Source: Adineta vaga
Lineage: Eukaryota > Rotifera
Direction: 5' to 3'
DNA: 64,000 nucleotides
Assembly: GCA_021613535.1 (NCBI GenBank)
Contig: CP075496.1
Span: 5,456,001-5,520,000 of the forward strand
Shown here: positions 39,026 through 50,052 of the stretch, piece by piece
Layout: every line of letters begins with the position of its first letter
Position numbering within the stretch: position 1 is the stretch's first letter
Position numbers and translations under genes: made by a program
The notes under the pieces: model-generated
What the model was told of the DNA's origin: nothing
What the model saw: the letters and a program-made list of their open reading frames with translations, nothing else
Databases searched by the model: none

Positions 39026-42000
39026 ATGACAAATATGGCACAAATTGAAACAAGCATGTTCGACAGTGGAACAGCTAAGACAAAGAATCTACCATGTTTA
39101 ATTAAACAAGAACGTCCGAAGAGAGAATGTCGTGCACGGAAACGTCCTTATGATATTGAATTGTATGCAACAAAACGTCTCAAATATGATTCAAATGATC
39201 TTGATGAACAGATTGATAATTCATGTTCATTTGCCTTAACAACATCAGATACAGATGAAGACAATGACACAGAATCAAAATGTTCAACAAGTGACGAAAC
39301 TGAGCAATCTTCAATCAAACAAATTGATGATAATAGTGATATAGAAGATGGCGAAGATGAAACAGCATATGTTTATTTTTCGAAAATTTCTTCGGATCAA
39401 CATCGTCATTTTTCAGTTGTTTTAAATCAATCGATTAGTCAACAACAACAAACATTAACTAGACACTCAAAACGATTGGTATCTCAATTTAAATATTTAT
39501 ATGATCATGGTTTACGAAAATCGATTCAACCAACGAATGTTCCAGATAGTGTCATTCCTTCAAATAATGATATTTATCTGGAAAAATTACGATGGGAATT
39601 CAGAAATACATTCAATAGACTGGATCTATTCAAAGAAGGTTATTGTGTTTTATCAAATGAACCATTTCCATTCCATTCACTTTGTTACATGGTAAAATAT
39701 TTGTAATTTTCTTTAAATATGATTCTACTATTGCGAATATTTGTTAACATCGTTTTAATAGGGATACTCTTTAGAATATACGGATCTTCATGATACATTA
39801 ACACGTTCAGCACAATTCACTAACTAAGAACACTATGATTTTGTTTTTTTCTTCAACTTAGAGAATTGCTATCAATTTATAATTAACCGATCGTTTTGAG
39901 AGTAAAAGTTGACTATTACTATCCATCTATTATAGATTTAGTATATCTTTTAATGAAACTTATGTTCTATATTTTTTAGTGTGGCTCAATGGGTTCTGAA
40001 TTGATCTATTGTACAAGTTGTTGTGAAGCTTATCATCCAACTTGTTTAAATGAATATGAACGTCCACGATTAGATTCATTTTCGGATCCATGGTTATGTC
40101 CAAATTGTAATGTATGTAATATATGTGGTTTATTAACTCATCCAAATTTTTTATCACGAATGGCTCATGAACAAAATGTATCTCCACAATTAATTTCTTG
40201 TTTCGATTGTAAACGAAATTTTCATATCAAATGTATTAAACGATTGAAAGATGATCAATTAAATGAATACATTAATGTTAATAATATCAATAATTCGAAC
40301 AATAATAATTCCATAGTATCTTTATCACGTTTATCGAATAGTTATTTATTGAATCAAACATGGTTTTGTCCATCATGTATTAAATGTGATTGTGGACAAG
40401 CATTGATATCAAATGAACGAAATATTCTTTCGTTAACAAAAACATATCTATCACAGCAATCATTAATGTGTTTCGATTGTTTAAATAATATTAAATTAAT
40501 ACGTTTAGAAAAAAATGAAAATATTGAAAAATGTCATTTATGTGAAAAATATATCGAACAGATCTATTCAAAACAACGACAACAAATCAATTCATTTCTA
40601 CAATGTATTAAATGTAAACATCGATTTCATCCAAAATGTGATGGATATTTAAATGAAGATGCAGCAATTCTGCCACATATGAAAAATTTTTGTTCCAATG
40701 TCATTTGTTCAAAATGTGATTTAGATGAAGGAGGAAAAATTCGAAAATATTTATTAGAATATAAATTGCAAAGTAAGGGAAATGATTTTGTTTTATATAC
40801 ATTCAATGATTTGTTATCTATGATTATTCTAGCTATTGAAACGATTTCATCAACACTTCTCTCAACATTAGAATTAATTATATCTGATTCGAATAATTTC
40901 AATAAACTACAAACATCTATATTCAATCTTCAACAATTACATGAATCTCGTCAGCAATCATCAAATTTACATACATATCTCAATGATTTACTTTCTATTA
41001 TTCGACGTTTACTTACTCATCAAGATATCCAACGTTGGCAAGCAGTTATTGATGGTTGTATTATTCGGCAATGTCCATGGTTTAAATCTTTATTATTTCT
41101 TTCGAAAACAAAAGTACCTCATCATTCTTCATCAATAGTTAATCATCATTTTCAACCACCGCCATCAACTGATCATACATATGCATTCAAAAATGAATAT
41201 ATCATAAATGAAACATCAACCGATTCATTATTAAATTATCTTGATAATGATACTATGAATAAAGATTCTCAATTCAATAATCTTCATGAAATTGATCAAA
41301 GAAAATGTCATATATGTGATACATTTTCAGATCATATTTCCGCAAATATTGGTCGTCTTATTTCATTCGGTGTTAATCAATGGGTACATGTAGGTTGTAT
41401 ACTTCCTGCTTATGCAAAAAATCTCGATCAACCACCGTATATCTTACGTAATATACGTGAAACAGTTATTCGTTGTTCAACAAAATATATTTGTGCAATT
41501 TGCTCGAAATTAGGTGCTAGTGTACATTGCTGTGAAAATGAATGCTATCAACGATTTCATTGTGAATGTATACAGAAATATTATTCAACAGTTGATAAAA
41601 TTGTTCAGCAACAATTAAACCTTAAACAAGGATTTCTACCGAATTTAACAACAGTTTGTTTGAAACATAATGGATTGAAAACAATGAATCAAATTCATCG
41701 AGAAAGTATCGATGGAATGAATGAAAATGATTCAAAAGAATTATTGGCAAATAATAGTATGTAATTTAGATATATACTTTTCCCACCATTATATATAACT
41801 TTCTATTTAGATGTTTTAAATCCTCCAAAATTCAAATCTGTCAATGTTTCATCAACAGTCTATGGAGATCTTTCAAATAATTCCGTCGAATTCACTCTGA
41901 TTAATACTCGTCTATGCATTGGTTCACTTCAAATTGAATCCTTGGGTGATTATGATTATCAAATTGATAAACATGATGATCAAATTTTTTCCACTAAAAA

Positions 42001-44808
42001 TTATCCAAATAATTATCGTGCTTCGCGTCTATTCTGGAGTTTAAATAATCCTCGTAAGAAAACTGTCTATCATCTTCATATACAAGTCGATCAAACATAT
42101 CACATCGATGCATCGAATCATAGGACTATTGAACATCCCATGTCAACGGAACAAATGCATATTGAACAATTATATGACAAATGTCGAGAATATTTTACTA
42201 AATTTCAAAAGAAAATTGATGATCATTTGAATTCTATCGAAGAATTTTGTCAGAAAACATCAGTGCATAAAAAAGGAACAGCAAATCAATCAAATTATAG
42301 GAAGAAAAATGCTACTGGTAAAGATATTTTGTTTCTTATTTCTCTTCTATATATTGATAATCTGTTTCGCTTTCAGCTGGAGTTGGAACAACAAAACGAA
42401 TACCAAAGGCACGAACATCTTGTGTAAAACGTCAAACACCTAAAGCAGCTTTGAAAAATGTCTCACGACCACGTAATCGATTTGCTAATGAACCCAATCC
42501 ACAAATCAAGCAAAATCCACCAAAAGACAATAGAGATTTCAAAGCAAATGAAATTCAAAATTTATTCAATGATGATTATTTCAGGACAGGAAACGTTTCA
42601 CAATTTGCTTTAGCACTCATGCAAGCACTTCGACATGTTGGACAATCAACAAAAGTGTACGTTTTCTTAAACTTTCTTTTCTTTTTGTAATAAATCGCTT
42701 TATACAGACAACAAGAAACAAATTCCAATCATTATGCGTCAAATCAAGTCAATAATTCAACGAATGGAACAATAACAGATAGAAATAATGATAATCTTTT
42801 AAAACAATTATTGAAAAATATTACTGTGCCACAACAATTAAATGGTAATAAAGGTAGTTTTTGTTTTCTCGTTCCTAATAAACAATAGAAGAATTGTGTT
42901 TCACAATTCGACAAAGATTTCAAAAAAAAATCGCATAGAGAGATAATTTTAGAGTCAAAGTCGAAATCGTCTTTTCTATTCGTAACTAAGTTTCATTATC
43001 CTTGTGAAATATAGTACTATTCAATATTTCAAAAGGAGATATTTCTATGATGTTGTAATGATCATTCTTTCGTTTGTATTGATTTCAAAACTTATTTGTT
43101 TCTATGTAGATTCTCAAATGTCAATCATAAATTCATCTCAAGTATCAGCATATTCACCACATTGGCGTTCAACTATGTCGACTCAAACAGAAGCTACAAC
43201 TAACTCGAAATCGTACGAAGATATGAAAACGACTAATCATCTGCAACGTAAATTTCTGATATTAAATCAATATAAATTTTCTTATAAATCTCTTTTCAAT
43301 TATAGATTCCTATATCTCATTTACCAGTAACAAATCTTTACCACATACGACTGATAATAATATTACTATAATTCCAAAACCAACTTGTATTCCACAAGTT
43401 GATGGGTCAATCGATATAGATGTTGATGATGCGGATGAAGATTTTACTATATCTTGTATGGTGATAGAATCCCTAATAGAACAGATTATTGATCATAATA
43501 ATAGTGATCGTATTCGCGTAAACAGTGAATATTCAATGAATCTATCTGATTATGTAAATTCTCCATCATTAATTAATATCACTCCAATTTCACCAAATAA
43601 TCATCCGCAACAAGCAATCAATGAGAATAAAAAACCATCTATTTCATCATTTGATCTCATTCGATTATATAAAAAATGGTCAAGATTAAATTTTGCTCGA
43701 GCAAAATTTACTATAACTAATGATGAAGGTTATAAAGTTATTTCTGACAATTTAGATACTGCATGGTCTAATATTATTGATTCAATACGTCATTGTCGTG
43801 ATGATATGAATTTACCACATTTACCAATGACAAATGAAGAATTAAATGGACATAAAATCTTTGGTTTAACGAAACCAATTATTAAAATAATGCTTAATCA
43901 AATGTATACTAATCAACAGCAAATTGGATCAACACTTTTACCACTATCATCATCATCAACAACACCATTGATTGATAATTCAACAAATGATATTTTTAAT
44001 AAGAAAAATCTACTATCATCATGTTCACGAACGAATACATACGATAGAAAAACTCGTGAACGACAACGATTTGGTTGGTTATTGAATCAAAGTCGAAAAA
44101 TTGAATATGCGCTGAAATCATTTGAAATTGATGATGCACTTGCACATGCAAGGTAAATTTCTTTTTCAAGATATAAGTTGCAATATGTTGTTCTTTCCTT
44201 ATTTTACAGACGAATTCTTCTTGCTGAAGCATCAGTTAGTTTACGTCTTTATCATTTACATTATTTTTCTGAACGTGCTCTACTTGTTGGATCATCACCC
44301 ATTCATGGTTGTGGTTTATTTACATTGGTTGATTTAGTTGAAGGACAAATGATAATTGAATATTCAGGTGAAGTTGTTCGACCATGTCTTACAGATAAAC
44401 GTGAACGTGAAAATGAAGGAAAAGTATGATAATACAGCAGAATGTGTGAAAATGAGTTTACAAAGAATTCTTCTTTTAGGGTTTTGGTTGTTATATGTTT
44501 ACAGTTGATTCAATGAATGTTATTGATGCAACACATCGAGGAAATAAAGCACGATTTATAAATCATAATTGTGAAGTAAGTTTTTCGAAATTAAAAATAT
44601 GAAAAATTAAGTGCCACTTTTATTTTCTTCGTAGCCAAATTGTTTTGCAAAGACAGTTTTATCAGGTGGTGTTAAACATATTGTTATTTATGCACTGAAA
44701 GATGTCCCACGTGGATCAGAATTGACATATGATTATTCATTTCCTGAAGAAGATGTTAAAATTGCTTGCCATTGTGGATCAAGTAAATGTCGAATTTATT
44801 TAAACTAA
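39026..44808 (+). CDS. trx: Trithorax/KMT2-type histone H3K4 methyltransferase
   Basis: Nuclear chromatin regulator of the MLL1/trithorax group. ATG 39026 (or 39035) begins a basic/acidic N-terminal part (to 39691). Spliced across 39692-39979, CYM/CGSMGSELIYC forms the first PHD finger; further PHD fingers follow in the large exon 39980-41756 (CNVCNICGLL, CFDCKRNFHIKC, CHLCEKY, CIKCKHRFHPKC). The extended PHD is at 41307-41670 (KCHICDTFSDH, WVHVGC, CAICSKLGASVHC). The FYRN domain is at 41830-42100 (SSTVYGDL, FWSLNNPRKKTVYHL), FYRC at 43690-43900 (FTITNDEGYKVI, LNGHKIFGL). SET: SSPIHGCGLFTL, MIIEYSGEVVR, FGCYMFTVDSMNVIDATHRG, RFINHNCEPNC, LTYDYSFPEED; post-SET CHCGSSKCRIYLN, stop 44808. No CXXC domain or AT hooks are visible. 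The order PHD-ePHD-FYRN-FYRC-SET is specific to trithorax/KMT2A-B. At about 1,500 residues it is much shorter than vertebrate MLL1. Confidence 0.93.
43395..43415 (+). other. Taspase1-like cleavage site in the KMT2 protein
   Basis: Codes Q-V-D-G-S-I-D, followed by an acidic run (IDVDDADED). Taspase1 sites in MLL/trithorax follow Q-[FILV]-D-G-x-[D]-D. Core QVD|G and an Asp at P4' match; P3' is Ile rather than Asp. Its position between FYRN and FYRC is where MLL1 is cut. Confidence 0.55.
44022..44039 (+). other. Win-motif-like WDR5-binding site in the KMT2 protein
   Basis: Codes C-S-R-T-N-T about 80 residues before the SET core. The Win motif of MLL/SET1 proteins has an invariant Arg in a small-residue context (for example GCARTE, GSARAE). 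Arg and its small neighbours match; the Glu is Asn here. Confidence 0.4.
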
Positions 44809-44884
44809 TACGATCGATTTGTGTATATATATATATGTATCTATGTTCCTAGTCAACACTTATTTTTCTCTCTTTCTCTTATGT

Positions 44885-44908
44885 TCTTCTTCTTCTTCTT
44901 CTTCTTCT
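44885..44908. repeat. (CTT)n microsatellite
   Basis: About eight TTC units in the KMT2 3' flank, the source of a spurious poly-serine ORF. Confidence 0.9.
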
Positions 44909-46586
44909 CTCAGATTTGCTTTCTTGTACTTTGATTTACAGGATGTAAGAGTGTATTTTTTCTTTTGGTATATCTCTATATACACATATATATCTCTATA
45001 TAGACATATATATTATAGAACTAGATGAACGAATAAGAAATATTAAAAATTATTCATAGCATATGAACGATTAAAAATAGAATGCATTATTAGATGTAAT
45101 GATACTATTTCAAGACGATTGTTTCTGACTTTTCAATCGAATGAAATCTTCTAAATATGCTTTATTAATAGCATGAAATAACAGGAACCAGATGGAAAGA
45201 TGCGAGAAATTATCACGTTTTCCGTTTTAACTTATTCATTTGGGAATGACATGTGAAAAACAACATTGAATGGCGTGAAATAATATGTCTGATAGCACAT
45301 CAGATTATTCTCAAATATTGTATATTGTTTATCAGAAAGTTGGTTTTGACATTCAAATCCCTAAAGAAAAGAGACTTCTATTTAGAGAAATGAAATCAGA
45401 TTCAAAAATCGTATACTAACTATCAATAAAAAACAAAACATAAACCATATGAAAAATTACGTAATGTGTTGTCATAATATTTAGTTTGGACTAAATAATT
45501 ACTCATATTTCAAAATATATTTATAAACTATGAATATCATGAAATGAAAATATAACTGTTCACATGATTACTCATCGATTGTCAAGATTCTCATTTGTTT
45601 AATTGATATGTTCGTAAATATTGATTCTATCAATACTGATTCTAATATTAATCGAATACGCTTTGCGTAGATTGAAATAAGCGGCTTGGATTAAGTTGAG
45701 TTTTTTTCGTAATTATACAGTAAATAAAAGTATTTCATCATTTGTTTTCTGTTTATAACATTTAGTCTTCTCATTAATTTAAATGAATTATCAGATTGTA
45801 TGACTGAATCTTTATTTCGATTCTCTTACAAATGAATCTATTGTCATTGAATTGATTCAATCTAATAAGAAATCTCCACATGATTGCAATACTCTTAGTC
45901 TTAAGTAGAGCCAAATGAATTAATTTCTTGTTTGGAAATGCCAGAAATTTTACATTTATTGTTCATTCTTGTCTGCAAACAGAACATAACCAATCCATTA
46001 AATTAATAGAAATTTTAATAATAGATTACAATATGCAAAAGTTCAAGTTTAACTTCATGACTTTATCAAATTATAGACAATGTTTACTCTTTCATTCCTA
46101 TCAGCTCCGAATTTCTCCCGATTGCTGACATTTTCTCGATATAATATGCGTTCAAATTGAAAACGTTCATCTTAAATCAATCGATTTTTTTTCTAAGTAC
46201 TTTCAAGAATTTTTATGAGAAAGAAGAAAATGAAATTGCTGATTGAATGATTCAACTATGTTTAGATCATTATGCTGCTGGTATAAACACTGTTTTGTAA
46301 GATCTATCACGTCATTGATGTGATGCATTCATTTTCTTTGTTTATTGACAAATTTTTATTGAATCTAGTGAGGAAATTCGAGGGCATGTGTGATGTTTCT
46401 TTCTTCGTCGGTCTTTTCTGCCCTGGATTAGATAAAGGAAAACAAATCTTTCACAATGTTTTCCTAAAGAAAAAGAAGAAAATTGCTCGGTCTTTGTTAA
46501 GTTTGGTAATAATGATAATAGTGATGTAAAGGAAAACGAGCATGAAAATTTCTCTTTTCTTTTCTTTTTTTAAGTACAAAGGGAAA

Positions 46587-46610
46587 GAAGAGAGAGAGAG
46601 AGAGAGAGAG
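46587..46610. repeat. (GA)n microsatellite
   Basis: About twelve AG units upstream of the secreted-protein gene. Confidence 0.9.
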
Positions 46611-47096
46611 ATAGTCTAAGAGACCGCCTACATATCTCGTCATTCATTCGGAGTCTGATTACATTTTGCATATAGATCGAGTCTTTCAGCTGCTTAAAAG
46701 AGTTCTTTTTTCCAGCGATAAAAGAAAGAACAAGAAGAAAAGAAAGGGAAATATCCTCCGCTTTTTTCCCTATGAAGAAAAGAATTGGCAACGACGACGA
46801 CGACGGCGACGATTTTGAACATAATACTAAGAAAAAATGCTGATGCACGTTTGACTCCAGTCTTATTTGTTGATGACAGCTATAAGCACTTAGGAACTCT
46901 TTTCTCTTCTTTCTCATTTCTCTTTTTCACTCTCTCCAATGTTTTTTTTTACTTTATAGATAGACAGATATAAGAACGTTGACGCAAATACTTCGAACTC
47001 GTTCTCCATCTGAGTTTTTGAAAAAAAAAGAAGAGAAACAAACAATTAGAATTGATTTAGAACAGTACAATCAACATTCATTTTAATATTATACAA

Positions 47097-48759
47097 ATGA
47101 TATCCAACATATCTCTAGGCAGTTCGGCATTGTTATTGGTGATTATGACAATTGTTGTCCAATCAATTCCAATTGAGAAAGCCAAAGAAAGTAAGAAAGT
47201 TTATTGAAAATTTTCATATTGAAAATCTTATTTCACTTTAGTTGTTTCAGCACCTTCGATTGATCATAAACTAGCCGATAAACAACAAGAGCTTCTGAAG
47301 TCTGTTGATTCGGTAGGATCTTCGTCGACATTGTTAAGTAGCACAACAAGTTCAACAACGATTAGTTCACAAAATACACCAACACAAGAATCTCCATTGA
47401 AACAAGAAAAAAGTGATCACAAAAACAAACGTAATGTTATTAGTAACGATCAATTCGATAGATTTTTAATTAGTGAAAGTAATGAAAACATTGATGATGA
47501 AAGTTCTGAAAATAATAACAATAAACAAATTGGGCGAGTTTTACATACAAAAATTCAAGAAACACCCGTGAATACTCATGACAATGCAGATAGTAAAGTT
47601 TCTCTTATTTTGATTTACGCAGATGAATACTGATCCTTTTCTTTTTGTATGTCATATAGAGCCAGTTGATACCGATGATTCAAGTGTGTTTTCTGAGATG
47701 AAAATGACACCAGATGAATTAACAGATATTGTACGTCGACGTCGTGATGTTAAATCAAATATGGAATCAAATCAAAGACGTAAACGAGCTCTATCACCAT
47801 ACGATCTTTACGATACTGATTCGGTATGAAAATACATTCAATTTTTCCTTCAAGACTCTACATTGAATCAAAATAAATAAAAGGGTTCTTCTTGTTTCGA
47901 AATTATAGACTCAAAAATCAATGATGGAGCAGTTCTTTTCTCATATCTCTTATTAAACTAGACAATTACTGTATTAGAACGTTAATATTATCTTTCTGTT
48001 TGAGATTACTTTTGAATTAATATATGACTTCAGAGTACATGATTGAATCACGTTGAAAGAACATGTCATTTTTTCTTTTCTTATTTTAGTTTTATGATCC
48101 GTATGTTGATTTGATCGAAGGACAACAACAATATGCCCGTCCTGTTCGCTCATTTGCGTAAGAATTTCTTAATATTATTTGAAAGTTCTATTGACATTCT
48201 GTTTTGTCATTCAGACCAATCTATTGGTATCCCAATACTTATGAACGAAATATTCGTGCTGCTCTTGCTCCATCTTTCTATGAATCGTCAGAATGGCCAC
48301 AATTATATTCAGCTAATATTCTTGATGACAATGATGATGACGATGACAATCAAGGTAAGAACAATTCGTTTACATTCGACAGTCGATTTTTCTATTTCAT
48401 TTTATCAGATTCTTTATATGATAAAAATGATGATGACAACGACGACGATGATGATGATGATGAAGATAATGATGTTATCGATTATGAATTAAATCGTTAT
48501 CCTATTCTTTTACAATCAGCGAATAATCCTTTCGATAATTTACAATTACAACAACGATATAATACAGATGATTTACCAATTGATGAAGATATTGAAGAAA
48601 ATTTGAACGATGATGGAGACAATTATGGAGCACAATATCGTTCACTCTATGAAAATCAATATCCATATTATGTAAGAATAAATAGGTTCAGTTTTGCTAA
48701 TAAATTTATTTCGTTTTGTCTAGACACGTCACGGATCTTTGGACACATATTTTGAGTGA
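47097..48759 (+). CDS. Secreted acidic protein with polybasic cleavage sites (precursor-like)
   Basis: Not recognised by family. ATG 47097 gives a clear signal peptide (hydrophobic SALLLVIMTIVVQS, cleavage likely just after). Reconstructed exons: 47097-47189; from about 47242 to a GTAAAG donor near 47590 (Ser/Thr-rich, then HKNKRNV); from about 47660 (PVDTDDSSVFSEM, IVRRRRDV, QRRKRALSPYDLYDTDS) to 47824; from about 48090 (FYDPYVDLIEGQQQYARPVR); from about 48213 (PIYWYPNTYERNIRAALAP) ending in an Asp run; from about 48409 (second Asp run, then YELNRYPILLQSANNPFDNL); and a last short exon (TRHGSLDTYFE, stop 48759). All junctions keep frame with GT-AG sites. The signal peptide, RRRR and RRKR furin-type sites and Tyr/Asp-rich remainder fit a prohormone or a granin-like or matrix protein. 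No cysteines are apparent in the mature part, which disfavors a disulfide-bonded hormone. The function is unknown. Confidence 0.72.
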
Positions 48760-49195
48760 AAAAAAAATGTGAGTAACTGTATATCTTTACTTTTGATCAA
48801 ATTATTCTTTTTCTTTTCTTTTTAGATTGATGAATGATTATAACATTACAAAAATAAAAACGATACAGGAACAGAGAGAGGAGAGGAGAGGAGAAGAAAG
48901 AAAATATGAAAGATATCTTACTTATTTATTCTATCAATATTTTGATGATAACGCATATTTAAAGAATTTTATTTTTCTCCTCGTAAAAAAATATCATAAA
49001 CGGCTCCTAATTTCTTCAATTTTGTTTTCATATTCACTCCTTCTTGCATATATTCAGGCCAAATTGATTATTATGCCCATTCATTTATTCACAGTTCGAA
49101 ATTGAAGACCTTGTTTCAATGTCTATAATTTGTCGCTGTAGGCTCTTCTACGTTGTTGAATAAGAGAATATTTCGAGTCAATCATAGAGCGAACG
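48760..49195. other. Intergenic region
   Basis: 3' flank of the secreted-protein gene; GA-rich patch near 48868-48900. The plus ORF at 48827-49105 is hydrophobic low-complexity without recognised domain. No gene is supported. Confidence 0.5.
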
Positions 49196-49390
49196 ATGAA
49201 TAGTACGGATGATATTTCATCAATATATGGTGTATGTAAAATTTGTCAGATAAGTCATGGTTTTAGTTCAGCTGATCAACGCGCTTTGATTATTTTAATT
49301 GTTATTGCTACAATTGTACTAATATCATGTTATATAGGCGTGCTCTGGTTTACTATACGAACACTCTTATTCCTGATAAAAATTCATTGA
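49196..49390 (+). CDS. Possible small membrane protein (64 aa), doubtful
   Basis: Not recognised. MNSTDDISSIYGVCKICQIS leads into a long hydrophobic stretch (ALIILIVIATIVLISCYIGV). The frame stops at 49388. A second frame starting inside it (49327-49548: RRALVYYTNTLIPDKN... then an acidic and Thr-rich tail ending KKERF) also reads like protein, so the true gene may be a single 115-residue single-pass protein interrupted by a frameshift or by an intron I could not place. Both frames together have a Met start, a transmembrane helix and a polar cytoplasmic tail. Confidence 0.35.
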   Translation: MNSTDDISSIYGVCKICQISHGFSSADQRALIILIVIATIVLISCYIGVLWFTIRTLLFLIKIH

Positions 49391-49548
49391 TTATTTTGGA
49401 AAATATTATTACAAATCAGGCATTTGATCATAGTGAAGACGAAGAGATAAATGTACAGACAATGAACGATACATCAACGCCCACAACAACAACAACAACA
49501 ACACAACCAATGACAGTAATATCGGATGATAAGAAAGAACGTTTTTGA

Positions 49549-50052
49549 AAACATTGATATAATTCTATCAAATTTTAGAATCGGCATGAAAAATGTCGTT
49601 TAGATTAGGAAGGAAATTATTTGGATAAAATAGACAGGAAATAAATAATTATTTGCTCCTAAATTCAACATTTCTATATTACATTGATTAGAAAAATAGG
49701 ATAGTATATACTAATGATCAGATTAGAATTAACGGAAATATCTTTTTTTTTCACATCATGCTTAACAAACTTTTTATTAATTTCGTATTTAACCATTCAT
49801 ATAGTCCCCAGGTACAACTACTATATAACTCACGTCTTATATACTAAGATCAATTGGTACGAACATAATCAAAGTTCTCGCCTTGATCAATCATAAAGAA
49901 CTACGTTACAATCTATTTGATTTTTACGTTTATATCAATTACATCTTTTTCAATATTTTAATCGATTGTTTATATATTCTAATCTTAAAGGGCACGAGCT
50001 AACTGTACATAAGAACAATAACTAGTTAATAAAATAGAATTAAAAAAGCAAA
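49549..50052. other. Intergenic: convergent 3' flanks
   Basis: AT-rich sequence between the small membrane ORF and the LRRC45 stop. The 60-codon ORF at 49714-49896 is unremarkable. Nothing else seen. Confidence 0.5.

Larger units (their letters stand above)
44809..47096. other. 2.3-kb intergenic region
   Basis: KMT2 3' flank with a CTT repeat (44885-44908) and TA-rich stretches, a long AT-rich middle and a (GA)n run at 46587-46610. The ORFs at 45928-46128, 46320-46529 and 46570-46973 are low-complexity and lie in conflicting frames; no gene supported. Confidence 0.55.

Noticed and set aside
40627-40926. Minus-strand ORF of 99 codons opposite the KMT2 PHD exon
   Set aside because: Antisense shadow of a strongly supported coding exon.
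46570-46973. ORFs on both strands around the (GA)n tract
   Set aside because: Generated by the microsatellite and neighbouring GAC repeats.
49317-49338. 22-bp intron to join the two frames of the small membrane ORF
   Set aside because: Too short, and the resulting frame stops soon after.
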